From NCBI RefSeq assembly GCF_045287255.1, contig NZ_CP137142.1, forward strand, positions 744,001 to 808,000: a stretch of 64,000 nucleotides of DNA. The letters run 5' to 3'. Within the stretch, counting starts at the first letter, position 1; each line of letters opens with the position of its first letter. Of this stretch, positions 27,790-36,690 are shown piece by piece. The translations under genes and the position numbers were made by a program. The notes beneath the pieces are model-generated. The model did not search any database, had not been told where the DNA came from, and worked only from the letters and a program-made list of their open reading frames with translations. The DNA comes from Henriciella sp045287255 (GTDB taxonomy: Bacteria; Pseudomonadota; Alphaproteobacteria; Caulobacterales; Hyphomonadaceae).

Positions 27790-28464
27790 ATGAAACGGCT
27801 CTGGTACTGGCCGATTGATCCGCTCGCCCGGACAGTCCGCCTCGCCCTTGGAGAGAAGGGGTGGGGTGTGGAAGCTATTGTCATAACACCATGGGTCGCC
27901 GATCTCGAATTATCTGCACTCGCACCGGGGGCGAGCCAGCCGGCTCTGCTCGACACTGATGCTGAAACGCGTGTGTCCTGTGTCGGGACGATGGCGATTT
28001 GTGAATATCTTGAAGAGGCGCAATCCAGTCCGCGTCTGTTACCGTTCCCGCCTGCAGAGCGGGCTGAGGCCCGTCGTCTCTGGCAATGGGCCGAGGAAAG
28101 CTTTGCCGGGATCAATAACACTTTGTTGGCAGAACGCGTAAACCAGTGGGTACGGCGCGATAGTGCCCCTGATAGTCAGGCCATGCGTCAGGGCGCTCAC
28201 GCGTTGAAGAACCGATTGACCTTTCTAGACGCCTTGGCTGGGGAACGGGCCTATCTTGCCGGGCGGAACCTATCGTTCGCTGACCTCAGTGTTGCCGCGC
28301 ATCTGTCCGCCTATGACTATTTCGGGGATGTCCTGTGGGAGGCTGTGCCAGACCTCAAGGCCTGGTACGGGCGGATGAAATCACGCCCATCCTTCCGGCC
28401 CTTGCTGGAGGACAGGGTTGGCAGCGCAAAGCCAGCGCGTCACTATGCGGATCTGGATTTTTAG
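27790..28464 (+). CDS. Glutathione S-transferase family protein
   Basis: A 224-residue GST. The N domain starts MKRLWYWPIDPLARTVRLAL, with a Pro/Leu-rich active-site turn instead of a clear Ser or Cys. The cis-Pro region is GASQPALL and the acidic motif is SCVGTMAICEYLE. The C domain carries AYLAGRNLSFADLSVAAHL. It lies immediately upstream of queG, an arrangement common in alphaproteobacteria, and shares its transcript. The ATG at 27790 follows GGGGAGTGGAAAG; a TTG at 27775 is in frame but less likely. Its role beside queG is not known. Confidence 0.9.
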   Translation: MKRLWYWPIDPLARTVRLALGEKGWGVEAIVITPWVADLELSALAPGASQPALLDTDAETRVSCVGTMAICEYLEEAQSSPRLLPFPPAERAEARRLWQWAEESFAGINNTLLAERVNQWVRRDSAPDSQAMRQGAHALKNRLTFLDALAGERAYLAGRNLSFADLSVAAHLSAYDYFGDVLWEAVPDLKAWYGRMKSRPSFRPLLEDRVGSAKPARHYADLDF

Positions 28465-28475
28465 GTCGTTTTCCC

Positions 28476-29588
28476 TTGGAAGATTTTGTCAAAACCACTG
28501 CTCTGGACCTCGGGTTCGATGCTTGCCGGATATGCCGTGCGGATGAGCCATGGCAGGCTGGCGAACGGCTGGTAGCCTTTGTTGAGGCCGGGCGACATGG
28601 CTCCATGGAATGGATGGAAACGACGCTGGAGCGGCGCAAGGCTCCAACCTCGATGTGGGCTGAGGCCAAGTCTGCGGTGGTTGTGGGGCTGAATTACGGG
28701 CCTGACCATGACCCAATGACCATGCTCGCGCGTACCGATGAGGGAAACATTTCCGTCTATGCGCGGGGTAAAGACTATCATGATCTTCTGAAAAAACGGC
28801 TCAAAGCGCTGGCACGGGCCTTTGTGACGCAAACGCAGGCGCAGGTGAAAGTCTTTGTCGATACAGCGCCCCTGATGGAAAAGCCCCTAGCGGCAAAGGC
28901 GGGTGTCGGCTGGCAGGGAAAACATACCAATCTCGTTTCGCGTGACCTTGGCTCATGGCTGTTTCTGGGGGTGATGCTGACCGATGCAGAGCTAGAGGCT
29001 GATGCGCCTGAGATTGATCATTGCGGGTCTTGTCGGGCTTGTCTTGATGTCTGCCCGACCAAGGCATTTCCTGCGCCCTATCAACTCGATGCCAAACGCT
29101 GCATCTCCTATCTGACAATTGAACACAAAGCCCCCATCCCGCATGAGTTCCGTGAAGCGATGGGGAACCGGATTTATGGCTGTGATGATTGTCTGGCGGT
29201 TTGCCCATGGAACAAGTTTGCCGAGGTTGCGTCTGAGAGCGCTTTCTGGGCACGGGCGGAGCTGAAAGGGCCGGGATTGGATGAGCTGTCTGCGCTGGAT
29301 GATGCCGCGTTTCGGGAACTGTTTTCAGGATCGCCCATCAAACGGATTGGGCGGGATAGGTTCTTGCGAAATGTTCTGATCGCGATCGGAAATTCGGCAA
29401 ATCATGGGCTTATCGAACAGAGTGTCATTCCACACCTTGCTGACCCAAACCCTGTCGTTCGCGGCGCAGCCATATGGGCACTCTCCCGCCTTGATTCCGC
29501 CTGTTTTGATGTGGAAAAGGCGGCGCGATTGGATCATGAAACCGACGAGGATGTGCAGGCGGAATGGCAAAGCAAACCCGGGGCATAG
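28476..29588 (+). CDS. queG: Epoxyqueuosine reductase
   Basis: Converts epoxyqueuosine to queuosine in tRNA wobble position 34, using cobalamin and iron-sulfur clusters. The 370-residue protein has the N-terminal QueG segment (ALDLGFDACRICRAD), the GRHGSMEWM region, VGWQGKHTNL, and two 4Fe-4S motifs (CGSCRACLDVCP and CDDCLAVCPW). A C-terminal HEAT-like repeat contains DPNPVVRGAAIWALSRL. No ATG exists near the correct N terminus. TTG at 28476 is the best start, ten bases after AGG and eleven after the GST stop; this is an inference. Confidence 0.95.
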   Translation: MEDFVKTTALDLGFDACRICRADEPWQAGERLVAFVEAGRHGSMEWMETTLERRKAPTSMWAEAKSAVVVGLNYGPDHDPMTMLARTDEGNISVYARGKDYHDLLKKRLKALARAFVTQTQAQVKVFVDTAPLMEKPLAAKAGVGWQGKHTNLVSRDLGSWLFLGVMLTDAELEADAPEIDHCGSCRACLDVCPTKAFPAPYQLDAKRCISYLTIEHKAPIPHEFREAMGNRIYGCDDCLAVCPWNKFAEVASESAFWARAELKGPGLDELSALDDAAFRELFSGSPIKRIGRDRFLRNVLIAIGNSANHGLIEQSVIPHLADPNPVVRGAAIWALSRLDSACFDVEKAARLDHETDEDVQAEWQSKPGA

Positions 29589-30265
29589 GTGGCTGGCTTT
29601 GGTTGGGGGTGAAATTCCTCGCAGGGTTCTTCGTGACCGTCCATGTCTATGCATTGTTACTCTTCTTTGTCCCGGTTCCGGGCACCGCGAACATGGCGAT
29701 CCGCGCTGTTGAGGGACATGAAGTTCAGCGCAGTTGGACAAGGATTGAAGACATCTCACCGCATCTCGTACGCGCTGTGATCGCTGCTGAAGATGCAGGC
29801 TTTTGTAAGCATCAGGGCGTGAGCCTGAATGCTATTCAGGAAGCGCTGGAAGAGCGCCGCGAAACGGGACGTGTCAGAGGTGGATCAACCATCACCCAGC
29901 AAACCGCCAAGAATGTTTTCTTCTGGAATGGGGGTGGCCTGCCGCGCAAAGGTGGGGAGGCCTGGATGGCGGTGTTCATCGATGGCTTCTGGGGCAAGAA
30001 ACGGGTGATGGAAGTCTACCTGAACATCGCTGAATGGGGCGATGGGCTGTTCGGTGCAGAAGCGGCAGCGCAGGCACGGTTTGGCAAGTCTGCAGCGGAT
30101 TTAACCGCGCGTGAAGCGGCCTTACTGGCCGCGGTTTTGCCGAGCCCCAATCGCTATCGTCTGGATCCACCGGGACCTTTTGTCAGGAAACAGGCAGGCA
30201 CCTATCAGACGCGTATGCGTGTGGTGCAATCAGACGGATTGGATGCCTGCGTTCTGGGTGACTAG
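29564..30265 (+). CDS. mtgA: Monofunctional biosynthetic peptidoglycan transglycosylase
   Basis: A 233-residue inner-membrane glycosyltransferase (GT51) that polymerises lipid II into glycan strands in the periplasm. One N-terminal transmembrane helix (about residues 8-31) anchors it. Catalytic motifs are EDAGFCKHQG with the key Glu, RGGSTITQQTAKN, and KKRVMEVYLNIAEWGDGLFG. There is no transpeptidase domain, as expected for MtgA. It overlaps the end of queG by 25 bases, so it is read from the same operon. Its stop shares the tetranucleotide CTAG with the stop of ubiB on the other strand. Confidence 0.95.
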   Translation: MAKQTRGIGGWLWLGVKFLAGFFVTVHVYALLLFFVPVPGTANMAIRAVEGHEVQRSWTRIEDISPHLVRAVIAAEDAGFCKHQGVSLNAIQEALEERRETGRVRGGSTITQQTAKNVFFWNGGGLPRKGGEAWMAVFIDGFWGKKRVMEVYLNIAEWGDGLFGAEAAAQARFGKSAADLTAREAALLAAVLPSPNRYRLDPPGPFVRKQAGTYQTRMRVVQSDGLDACVLGD

Positions 30266-31782
30266 CTATAGACGATCAGGGTGACGAGCGCCCCAATCCC
30301 GAGGAAGAATCCAAACCAGCCCCACCATGGCGCAAACCGCTCGCGGGGGGGAATAGGCGGTATTGTCGGCGTTAGGCTTTCCTCATAACGGTCCATGATT
30401 TCAGGCAGGCGTTTGAGGCGATCCGTAACCTCTTTGACGTTCTGAAACAGCAGTTTACCAGCCCCAGCCGGACCGAGATTCTGGGTGATCCAGTCTTTGA
30501 CGATCGGCTCTGCGGCAGCCCAGATGTCATGATTGGGGTCAATGCTGCGGGCAACGCCTTCGACCTGCACCATCGTCTTTTGCAGTAGGACCAGTTCCGG
30601 GCGCATATGCATCCCGAAAGTATGTGTGAAATCAAGCAATTGCAGGAGCAATCTTCCCATAGAGACTTCACTGGCATCCTTGCCGTGAATAGGCTCCCCA
30701 ACACTGCGTAGAGCCTGCGCAAAGTCGCCAACCGATTTGTCCGCGGGGACGTATCCGGCCTCGAAGTGAACCTCGGCGACGCGGTAATAATCGCGCTTGA
30801 GGAAGCCCCAGAGGATTTCGGCGAGGAAGCGGCGTTCATTCAATCCTATCCGTCCGATTAGGCCGAAATCGACCAGACCGATTTGTCCCTCGGGGGTCAG
30901 GATCATGTTGCCTTCATGCATATCAGCATGGAAAACGCCGTGATGAATAGCGTGACTTAAGAAGCCTCTGGTCACGGTGTTGGCGAGGGCCTCGCGGGTG
31001 ACATAGGGGACATCAAAAGTATCTGCAGAGGTCATGGGCAGGCCATCAACCCAGTCTGTCGTCAGAACTCTCTTCCCCGTGCGGGTCCAATCGACTTTCG
31101 GCACTTGAAAGTGGCCGTCTTTCAGGCTCATGGCGCGCATTTCGTCAGCCCCGCCAGCCTCAAGCCGCAGGTCGAGTTCTTTCATCATGCTGGCCGCGAC
31201 AGTCTGCGTGAACTTCACCGGTTCCATCCGGCGGCTCTCAACATTGACGCGCTCGACGGTGCGGGCGGCGCGGCCCATGGCACGCAACTCATTTGAGATC
31301 AGAGTTTCAACGCCGGGACGCAGGATTTTGACGGCTTTTGTGCCTTCCGGGGTTTCCAGCTTGTGGACCTGCGCCAGCGATGCCGCAGCGACCGGGTCGG
31401 ATAGATCGGGGAAAAGACGGGGGGCGTCTTCCTCGCCAAACTCCTCGTTCAGGGCCTTGCGTGCGTCCTCCATGCTGAAGGGGGGCAGCTTGTCTTTCAG
31501 GCGGGAGAGATCGGTTGTGGTTTCGACCCCGAAGACATCGGGCCGGGTCGCGATGAATTGGCCCAGTTTGATATAGGCAGGACCTAGCTTTTCCAGCGCG
31601 GTGGCGAGGCGCTCTCCCTGACGGCCTTTCGTCCTGCCGCCAAACAGGCGCAGCGTTTTGCCCGCAAGCTTTGCTGGGAAAGGCAGGCGAGAATGGTATT
31701 CCCCCGGCAGGATCACATCGTGACGCGCCAGCGCCGTTCCGGCACGCAACAGGCGAGCATAATCAGCGAGCGCTTTAAACAT
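30262..31782 (-). CDS. ubiB: Ubiquinone biosynthesis protein UbiB (ABC1 kinase family)
   Basis: A 506-residue atypical kinase-like ATPase needed for ubiquinone synthesis, acting at the inner membrane. It has the family KxGQ signature (KLGQFIATRPDVF), the Ala-rich loop AAASLAQVHK in place of the Gly-rich loop, KAVKILRP, a catalytic-loop HADMHEGNM and the metal-binding DFG (GLVDFGLIG). C-terminal transmembrane helices (about residues 487-505) are present. It starts three bases after the ubiE stop, so the two are co-translated. Confidence 0.95.
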   Translation of the reverse strand: MFKALADYARLLRAGTALARHDVILPGEYHSRLPFPAKLAGKTLRLFGGRTKGRQGERLATALEKLGPAYIKLGQFIATRPDVFGVETTTDLSRLKDKLPPFSMEDARKALNEEFGEEDAPRLFPDLSDPVAAASLAQVHKLETPEGTKAVKILRPGVETLISNELRAMGRAARTVERVNVESRRMEPVKFTQTVAASMMKELDLRLEAGGADEMRAMSLKDGHFQVPKVDWTRTGKRVLTTDWVDGLPMTSADTFDVPYVTREALANTVTRGFLSHAIHHGVFHADMHEGNMILTPEGQIGLVDFGLIGRIGLNERRFLAEILWGFLKRDYYRVAEVHFEAGYVPADKSVGDFAQALRSVGEPIHGKDASEVSMGRLLLQLLDFTHTFGMHMRPELVLLQKTMVQVEGVARSIDPNHDIWAAAEPIVKDWITQNLGPAGAGKLLFQNVKEVTDRLKRLPEIMDRYEESLTPTIPPIPPRERFAPWWGWFGFFLGIGALVTLIVYS

Positions 31783-31785
31783 GAT

Positions 31786-32571
31786 CTAGATTGCCCATCC
31801 GAAGTGCAGCGCGGCAATTCCGCCTGAAAAATTGGTGACCGTGACATTGGAGAAACCCGTGCCTTCGACTTCAGCCTTAAACGTCTCCTGATCCGGGAAC
31901 TGGCGGATCGATTCCACGAGATATTGATAGCTGTCACGGTCGCCCGTAACGATTTCGCCGACCTTTGGAATGACATTGAAACTGTAAGTGTCATAGGCTT
32001 TCTGGAGCAGGGGCGCAGTCATTTCTGTGAACTCCAGAACCGCGAGACGACCACCGGGTTTCAGAACGCGCTTGAACTCGCGCAGGCCGGCCACACGGTC
32101 AGCAAAGTTGCGAATACCGAAACTGATGGTCAGGGCATCGAAGCTGCGATCGGGATAGGGCAAGGCTGTACCATCGGCGCAGACCCAGTTGAGACGCTCG
32201 CCCCATTCAGCCGTGTCTGGGCGCGCCTTACCGGCTTCCAACATGGCATCATTGATGTCGCAGACGATGGCCGTGGCTTTCCGCGTGTCGCCGCGTCTTT
32301 GCCCCGCGGCATCGGCGCGGCGCAGGAAAGAACGGGCCAACTCGCCCGTACCACCAGCAACATCGAGATGCGCCTCGCCCGGTTGTGGGTTGAGGCGGGT
32401 CATCGTGTCATGCTTCCACAGACGGTGAATGCCTACGGACATGAAATCATTCATCACGTCATACTTGGACGCGACCGACCGGAACACGCCTTTGACGCGG
32501 TCCACCTTTTCATCGGGCGTGACGGTTTCGAAGCCGAAAGAGACTGTGTCTTGTGCACTCATGTCGGCCAT
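31786..32571 (-). CDS. ubiE: Demethylmenaquinone / 2-methoxy-6-polyprenylbenzoquinol methyltransferase
   Basis: A 261-residue class I methyltransferase performing the C-methylation step of ubiquinone synthesis with S-adenosylmethionine. Motif I is LDVAGGTGELARSFL, and the UbiE signatures are ALTISFGIRNFADRVAGLREFKRVLKPGG in two pieces and YQYLVESIRQFPDQETF. RVKGVFRSVASKYDVMNDFMS is the typical N-terminal segment. The first of two nearby Met codons (MADM) is used here; the second would also work. It is the first gene of the ubiE-ubiB unit. In most alphaproteobacteria mutM sits directly upstream; here two plus-strand genes intervene. Confidence 0.96.
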   Translation of the reverse strand: MADMSAQDTVSFGFETVTPDEKVDRVKGVFRSVASKYDVMNDFMSVGIHRLWKHDTMTRLNPQPGEAHLDVAGGTGELARSFLRRADAAGQRRGDTRKATAIVCDINDAMLEAGKARPDTAEWGERLNWVCADGTALPYPDRSFDALTISFGIRNFADRVAGLREFKRVLKPGGRLAVLEFTEMTAPLLQKAYDTYSFNVIPKVGEIVTGDRDSYQYLVESIRQFPDQETFKAEVEGTGFSNVTVTNFSGGIAALHFGWAI

Positions 32572-32668
32572 TTAAACGGGCAAGGGTTAAAGAGCCATAG
32601 CCCTGTGTGTCGCGGGTGTGTCAAAACTCGCCCAATTTTGCCCGCATTTGAGGCGCACGTCTTTAGAT

Positions 32669-33559
32669 ATGGGAGTGAGGAATCAAGCGGTTGCAGCGTT
32701 CAAGGCTGTGAACAGGGATGCCAGACATTGGCAGATCTTGGCGCTGTCGGGCTTGTTCTCAATCTCTTTTCTGACCAGCGATTTTGGCGCAAAGCCAGTG
32801 AACTTGGCGATGGCGATCTTTGGCGCGATGACGGCCCAACTGGCCGGAGCCGTGATCACCAAATCCAAGTTTCAATGGAAGTCGGCGCTGATCACGTCTT
32901 TGTCCCTGTCCATCCTACTCAGGGCGACGGCGCCTTGGCTATGGTTTGTGGCGGGCCTAGTCGGTGTGGGCCTGAAGTTTGCGGTTCGGCTGAACGGCAA
33001 GCATGTGTTCAACCCAGCCTGTATTGGTATTGTCGCGGTGATGCTGGTCTTCGGACGTGAGGCCTGGGTTTCGCCGGGGCAGTGGGGGCAGGCGCCTCTG
33101 CTGGCCGGATATGCACTGGCGCTTGCGGCGTTGGTTCTATCAAGTGCCAAGCGGCTGGACATCGCGCTCGGCTTTCTTGGCACATATGCGGCGATCATGG
33201 TCGCGCGGGCATTGTGGCTGGGTGATCCCCTGACCATTCCAATGCATCATTTAAGCTCTGGTGCGCTGCTGGTCTTTGCCTTCTTTATGATTACGGACCC
33301 GCGCTCAACCCCGGATCGTCGGATCGGCCGGATCATCTTTGCCGCTTGTGTTGCGGCTCTGGCAGCCTGGTTTGTGATCGGACCGAATGTTCGCGGCGCG
33401 CCTTTGATGGCGCTCGCGATTTTGGCAATTCTAACCCCGATTCTGGATCGCGTGTTCCCGGCACGACGGTTCGAATGGACCCCAACTGAGGAGACTCAAA
33501 ATGGCCCTGAAACGGCTACTCTCGGCGTGCGCGCTCGGCCTCGCTTCCTTCGCGCTTAG
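32669..33559 (+). CDS. RnfD/NqrB-like membrane protein without flavin site
   Basis: About 296 residues with eight or so transmembrane segments. It carries two RnfD/NqrB landmarks: NGKHVFNPACIG (normally GxNxFNPAMVG) and HLSSGALLVFAFFMITDPRS (normally HLL.GG...FFMATDP). The SGAT-type Thr that covalently binds FMN in RnfD is not visible, nor the GETSA segment, and the protein is shorter than RnfD. No other rnf or nqr gene is present. The start is uncertain: ATG 32669 and GTG 32675 or 32618 are in frame and none has a good ribosome-binding site. It overlaps the DUF2330 gene by 59 bases. Confidence 0.75.
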   Translation: MGVRNQAVAAFKAVNRDARHWQILALSGLFSISFLTSDFGAKPVNLAMAIFGAMTAQLAGAVITKSKFQWKSALITSLSLSILLRATAPWLWFVAGLVGVGLKFAVRLNGKHVFNPACIGIVAVMLVFGREAWVSPGQWGQAPLLAGYALALAALVLSSAKRLDIALGFLGTYAAIMVARALWLGDPLTIPMHHLSSGALLVFAFFMITDPRSTPDRRIGRIIFAACVAALAAWFVIGPNVRGAPLMALAILAILTPILDRVFPARRFEWTPTEETQNGPETATLGVRARPRFLRA

Positions 33560-34907
33560 TGCGCCTGTCGCATCGGCGTTTTGCGGCTTTTATGTCGCCA
33601 AAGCCGATACCGATCTGTTCAATGATGCCTCAAAAGTCGTGCTGGTGCGTGATGATGAACGCACAGTGATCACGATGGCGTCCGACTATCGCGGTGAGGC
33701 GAGTGAGTTCGCCATGGTTGTGCCCGTGGTGGATATTCCAGAACGCGAACAAATTAATGTCGCCAACCCGGCTCTGGTCGATCATCTCGATGAATATACC
33801 GCGCCGCGTCTGGTCGAATACTATGATGAAAACCCGTGTGATCGCGTCATGTATGAGCGCATGGCCATGACCGAAGCACCACAGCCAGCCCCAATGATGG
33901 GGGGCGCGGTTGATGAAGCCGAAGACCTCGGCGTTACTATTGAGGCCGAATACGAGGTTGGCGAATATGACATCCTGATCCTGTCGGCTGAGGAGAGCGA
34001 TGGTCTGATCACATGGCTCAACGGCAATGGCTATCGCATTCCTGATGGCGCGGAAGAAGTCGTTGGCGCTTACCTGAAGCGTGGAATGAAATTCTTTGTC
34101 GCCAAGGTGAATCTGGAGCGTCATGACGGCTCGGCTATGCTGCGTCCAATTCAGGTCGCTTATGAGGATGAGGATTTCATGTTGCCCATCCGCCTTGGCA
34201 CCGTGAATGCCGAGGGCAAACAGGAGCTGTTCGTCTTTGCGATTACACGTAAGGGCCGGGTGGAGACGCTGAACTACCAAACGGTCAAACTGCCTTCCAA
34301 TATGGATGTGCCGATCTTCGTCAAAGACGAGTTTGGTGAGTTCTATAAAGCCATGTTCGAGCACCAGACTGAGAAGCGCGGCGGCAAGGCCGTGTTCATG
34401 GAATATGCCTGGGACATGAGCTGGTGCGATCCGTGTGCGGCGAACCCGCTTTCGGCCTCGCAGCTCCGCGAACTGGGCGTCATGTGGCTGGATGAAGGTG
34501 GGGCAGGTGACATACAGCCGATGCCGCGCCCAATGCCGGGCCGAATCAGACCGGGGCCACAGCCCGTCGACGCTTTCGTGACGCGCCTGCATGTGCGCTA
34601 TGATGGTAAGACTTTCCCGGAAGACTTGATGTTTCAGGTGACGGGTGACCGCGAGAATTATCAGGGCCGCTATGTCCTGCGCCATCCTTGGCGGGGTGAT
34701 TATGGTCAGTGTGAAGCCGCTGGCGAATATGCCGAAGGTTTGGTGGAGCGCTGGGACGCTGAAGCCAAGACCCTGCGCGAGCTGACCGGTTGGGAGCTTG
34801 AAGAGATCAAGACCAAGATGGCCGATGGTGGCTATTCAGCCGCTGCGGTCGGTGTCACGCCGAAAAAAGAGAAAAAGAAGTGGTGGCAGCGCCTTTGGGG
34901 CAATTAG
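33501..34907 (+). CDS. DUF2330 exported protein with a CxxC motif
   Basis: A 468-residue DUF2330 protein. A clear signal peptide (cleavage after VASA, about residue 26) exposes CGFYVAKAD at the mature N terminus. The family core includes SEFAMVVPV, IRLGTVNAEGKQELFVFAIT and a conserved SWCDPCAANPLS block with C309 and C312 as a CxxC pair; C28 and C113 are further cysteines. The C terminus is basic (KKEKKKWWQRLW). No function is established. A GAGGAG site and the 59-base overlap with the RnfD-like gene show tight coupling, hinting at an extracytoplasmic redox partner (inference). Confidence 0.85.
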   Translation: MALKRLLSACALGLASFALSAPVASAFCGFYVAKADTDLFNDASKVVLVRDDERTVITMASDYRGEASEFAMVVPVVDIPEREQINVANPALVDHLDEYTAPRLVEYYDENPCDRVMYERMAMTEAPQPAPMMGGAVDEAEDLGVTIEAEYEVGEYDILILSAEESDGLITWLNGNGYRIPDGAEEVVGAYLKRGMKFFVAKVNLERHDGSAMLRPIQVAYEDEDFMLPIRLGTVNAEGKQELFVFAITRKGRVETLNYQTVKLPSNMDVPIFVKDEFGEFYKAMFEHQTEKRGGKAVFMEYAWDMSWCDPCAANPLSASQLRELGVMWLDEGGAGDIQPMPRPMPGRIRPGPQPVDAFVTRLHVRYDGKTFPEDLMFQVTGDRENYQGRYVLRHPWRGDYGQCEAAGEYAEGLVERWDAEAKTLRELTGWELEEIKTKMADGGYSAAAVGVTPKKEKKKWWQRLWGN

Positions 34908-34910
34908 GCC

Positions 34911-35756
34911 CTAACGTTGGCATGCGCCACAATAAAAACTGGAGCGGCCCGATTGAACCAGACGTTTGATCGGGCCCTTGCATTGCGGGCAGGCTTCCCC
35001 TTCGCGGTCATAGACGGCAAAGGCTTTCTGGAAATAGCCAAGCTCTCCACTGGCGCTGGCAAAGTCCGAGATTGAAGAACCGCCCGCTTCAATCGCCTCA
35101 GCGATGACCGCATTGATGGCCGGGGCAAGACGCGTAGCGCGAGCGCCGGGAATAGTGCTGGCCTTGCGGCGGGGGCTGATCCCGGAGCGATAGAGGGCTT
35201 CACAGACATAGATATTGCCAAGCCCGGCAATGATGGACTGGTCGAGCAGGGTGGCCTTGATCGGGGCTTGTTTGCCCGCCAGTGCCTCACTGAGATAATC
35301 GGCATTGAAATGGTTGGACAGTGGCTCTGGTCCGAGGTGCTTGATGCGCGGATAATTGGCCAGATCTTCGGTTGGCCATAGTTCCATGAAGCCAAATCGG
35401 CGGGGATCATTGTAAGTGACCGTCGCCCCGCCACCCATGTGGAAGATGACGTGATCATGGGCCGGATTGGTACCCGGGTCATGGTGGAAGTCTGCGGTCG
35501 CCTGCGTATTCACAGTATAGCGCCCGGACATGCCCAGGTGCATGATCAGCGCTTCGCCTGTGTCGAGTTCAGTGACCAGAAACTTCGCGCGCCGCCCCAT
35601 CGCAGTAATGGTCGCGCCCTCAATACGTTCCCTGAAACGCTCTGGAAACGGAAACCGCAAGTCCGGGCGATTGACGGCCAGCCGCTCGATCACGCGGCCT
35701 TCCATAGCGGGGCTCAGACCCCGTCGGACAGTTTCAACTTCGGGCAGTTCAGGCAT
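34911..35756 (-). CDS. mutM: Formamidopyrimidine-DNA glycosylase
   Basis: A 281-residue base-excision repair enzyme removing 8-oxoguanine and formamidopyrimidines. It begins MPELPEVETVRRGL, giving the catalytic N-terminal Pro and Glu after Met removal. It has MGRRAKFLV with the conserved Lys, the helix-two-turn-helix QSIIAGLGNIYVCEALYRSGI, and a C-terminal zinc finger with CPQC and CGAC pairs ending in QR. All key residues are present and the length is normal. It converges on the DUF2330 gene with only three bases between the stops. Confidence 0.97.
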   Translation of the reverse strand: MPELPEVETVRRGLSPAMEGRVIERLAVNRPDLRFPFPERFRERIEGATITAMGRRAKFLVTELDTGEALIMHLGMSGRYTVNTQATADFHHDPGTNPAHDHVIFHMGGGATVTYNDPRRFGFMELWPTEDLANYPRIKHLGPEPLSNHFNADYLSEALAGKQAPIKATLLDQSIIAGLGNIYVCEALYRSGISPRRKASTIPGARATRLAPAINAVIAEAIEAGGSSISDFASASGELGYFQKAFAVYDREGEACPQCKGPIKRLVQSGRSSFYCGACQR

Positions 35757-35862
35757 GGGTTTGAGGTATGGGGCTTTTAGGGCTGGAACAAGAGCTCATT
35801 AATGTCATTAGTGGCTAACCTTTTCGCTTTTGGCCTTAAAGGAGACAAAACAAAGTTGGCGA

Positions 35863-35890
35863 GTTTGCCTTATCGACACGCCAGGCAAAC
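35863..35890. promoter_or_regulatory. Inverted repeat upstream of the low-GC methyltransferase
   Basis: GTTTGCC (35863-35869) and GGCAAAC (35884-35890) form a perfect seven-base inverted repeat with a 14-base spacer, ending 31 bases before the start codon at 35922. It lies where an operator would overlap the promoter. No regulator gene is nearby. Confidence 0.3.
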
Positions 35891-35921
35891 CATTCTGTGA
35901 TCACTCATTGGAGGATTAAAA

Positions 35922-36647
35922 ATGGAAAGTGCGCCGGACATATATGACCCTGCCTACGTCAAAGGCGTCTTTGATCGTTGCTCTGAGAAGTACATAGCAT
36001 TTAGCTACATTTGTTCTTTGGGTTTTACAGAGCGATGGCGGAAACAAGCAGTATTGAATATGCCTATACCCCCTGCTGACGCACCCACGGGGTTTGATCT
36101 GATGGCGGGTACTGGCGAAGTATGGCCTCACATTTGGAAGCGGTTACCTCAGACCAAATCCATTACCGCAATAGATATCTCTAGTGGCATGCACAAACGC
36201 GCAATCGATAGGCTTCATGACTACCGTAAACGCACAGTTGAATTCATCGAGGATGACGTTCTGAGCAGTAAGCTAAAACCAGATGGATGTGATTTTCTTA
36301 TTTCGACGTTCGGACTGAAAACATTCACTCCTGAGCAGCATAAACGCCTTGCCGATCTCGTTTTCAGAGTTCTGAAGTCAGGTGGTGTTTTTTCCTTCGT
36401 CGAAGCCTCCGATCCCAAAGGTTGGTGGTTGCGCCCGCTATATCTGTTTCACCTCAAACGCATTTTACCACTTATCGAACGGGTATTCATGCGTGGAGCG
36501 CAGGATTTTGCAATGATAGGAACTTACAGCACGAACTTCGGAAACGCAGAGCAATTTGCCGAATTTCTGCGTGCTGCAGGCTTAGAGGTTGATTTCAAAA
36601 AATACTTCTTTGGATGTGCAACAGGCGTTGTTGGGCGCAAGCCATAA
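35922..36647 (+). CDS. UbiE-like class I SAM-dependent methyltransferase, low GC
   Basis: A 241-residue methyltransferase. Motif I is FDLMAGTGEVWP (near residue 57), followed by ITAIDISSGMHKRA and RVLKSGGVFSFVEASDP. The fold and final FFGCATGVVG resemble the UbiE/COQ5 group, but it differs strongly from the real UbiE at 31786 and probably methylates something else. GGAGG precedes the ATG. Base counts of three 60-base lines gave 38-50 percent GC, against about 60 percent around it, which suggests recent acquisition. It is a single gene flanked by mutM and a quinone oxidoreductase. Confidence 0.88.
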   Translation: MESAPDIYDPAYVKGVFDRCSEKYIAFSYICSLGFTERWRKQAVLNMPIPPADAPTGFDLMAGTGEVWPHIWKRLPQTKSITAIDISSGMHKRAIDRLHDYRKRTVEFIEDDVLSSKLKPDGCDFLISTFGLKTFTPEQHKRLADLVFRVLKSGGVFSFVEASDPKGWWLRPLYLFHLKRILPLIERVFMRGAQDFAMIGTYSTNFGNAEQFAEFLRAAGLEVDFKKYFFGCATGVVGRKP

Positions 36648-36690
36648 ATGGCCCAAAGCAGACAAATGCCTGCTCTGGGGCTTGGCTATT

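Noticed and set aside
31924..33060. A 378-codon plus-strand frame over ubiE and the RnfD-like gene
   Set aside because: It spans two recognisable genes in other frames, with no recognisable domain; a chance open frame.
33241..33310. SSGALL in the RnfD-like protein as a covalent flavin site
   Set aside because: The site needs Ser/Thr at the fourth position (SGAT/S); this segment aligns instead with the later HLL-GG...FFMATDP block of RnfD.
33630..34685. A 351-codon minus-strand frame inside the DUF2330 gene
   Set aside because: It is His/Gln-rich antisense translation without motifs, while the plus strand has signal peptide and family signatures.
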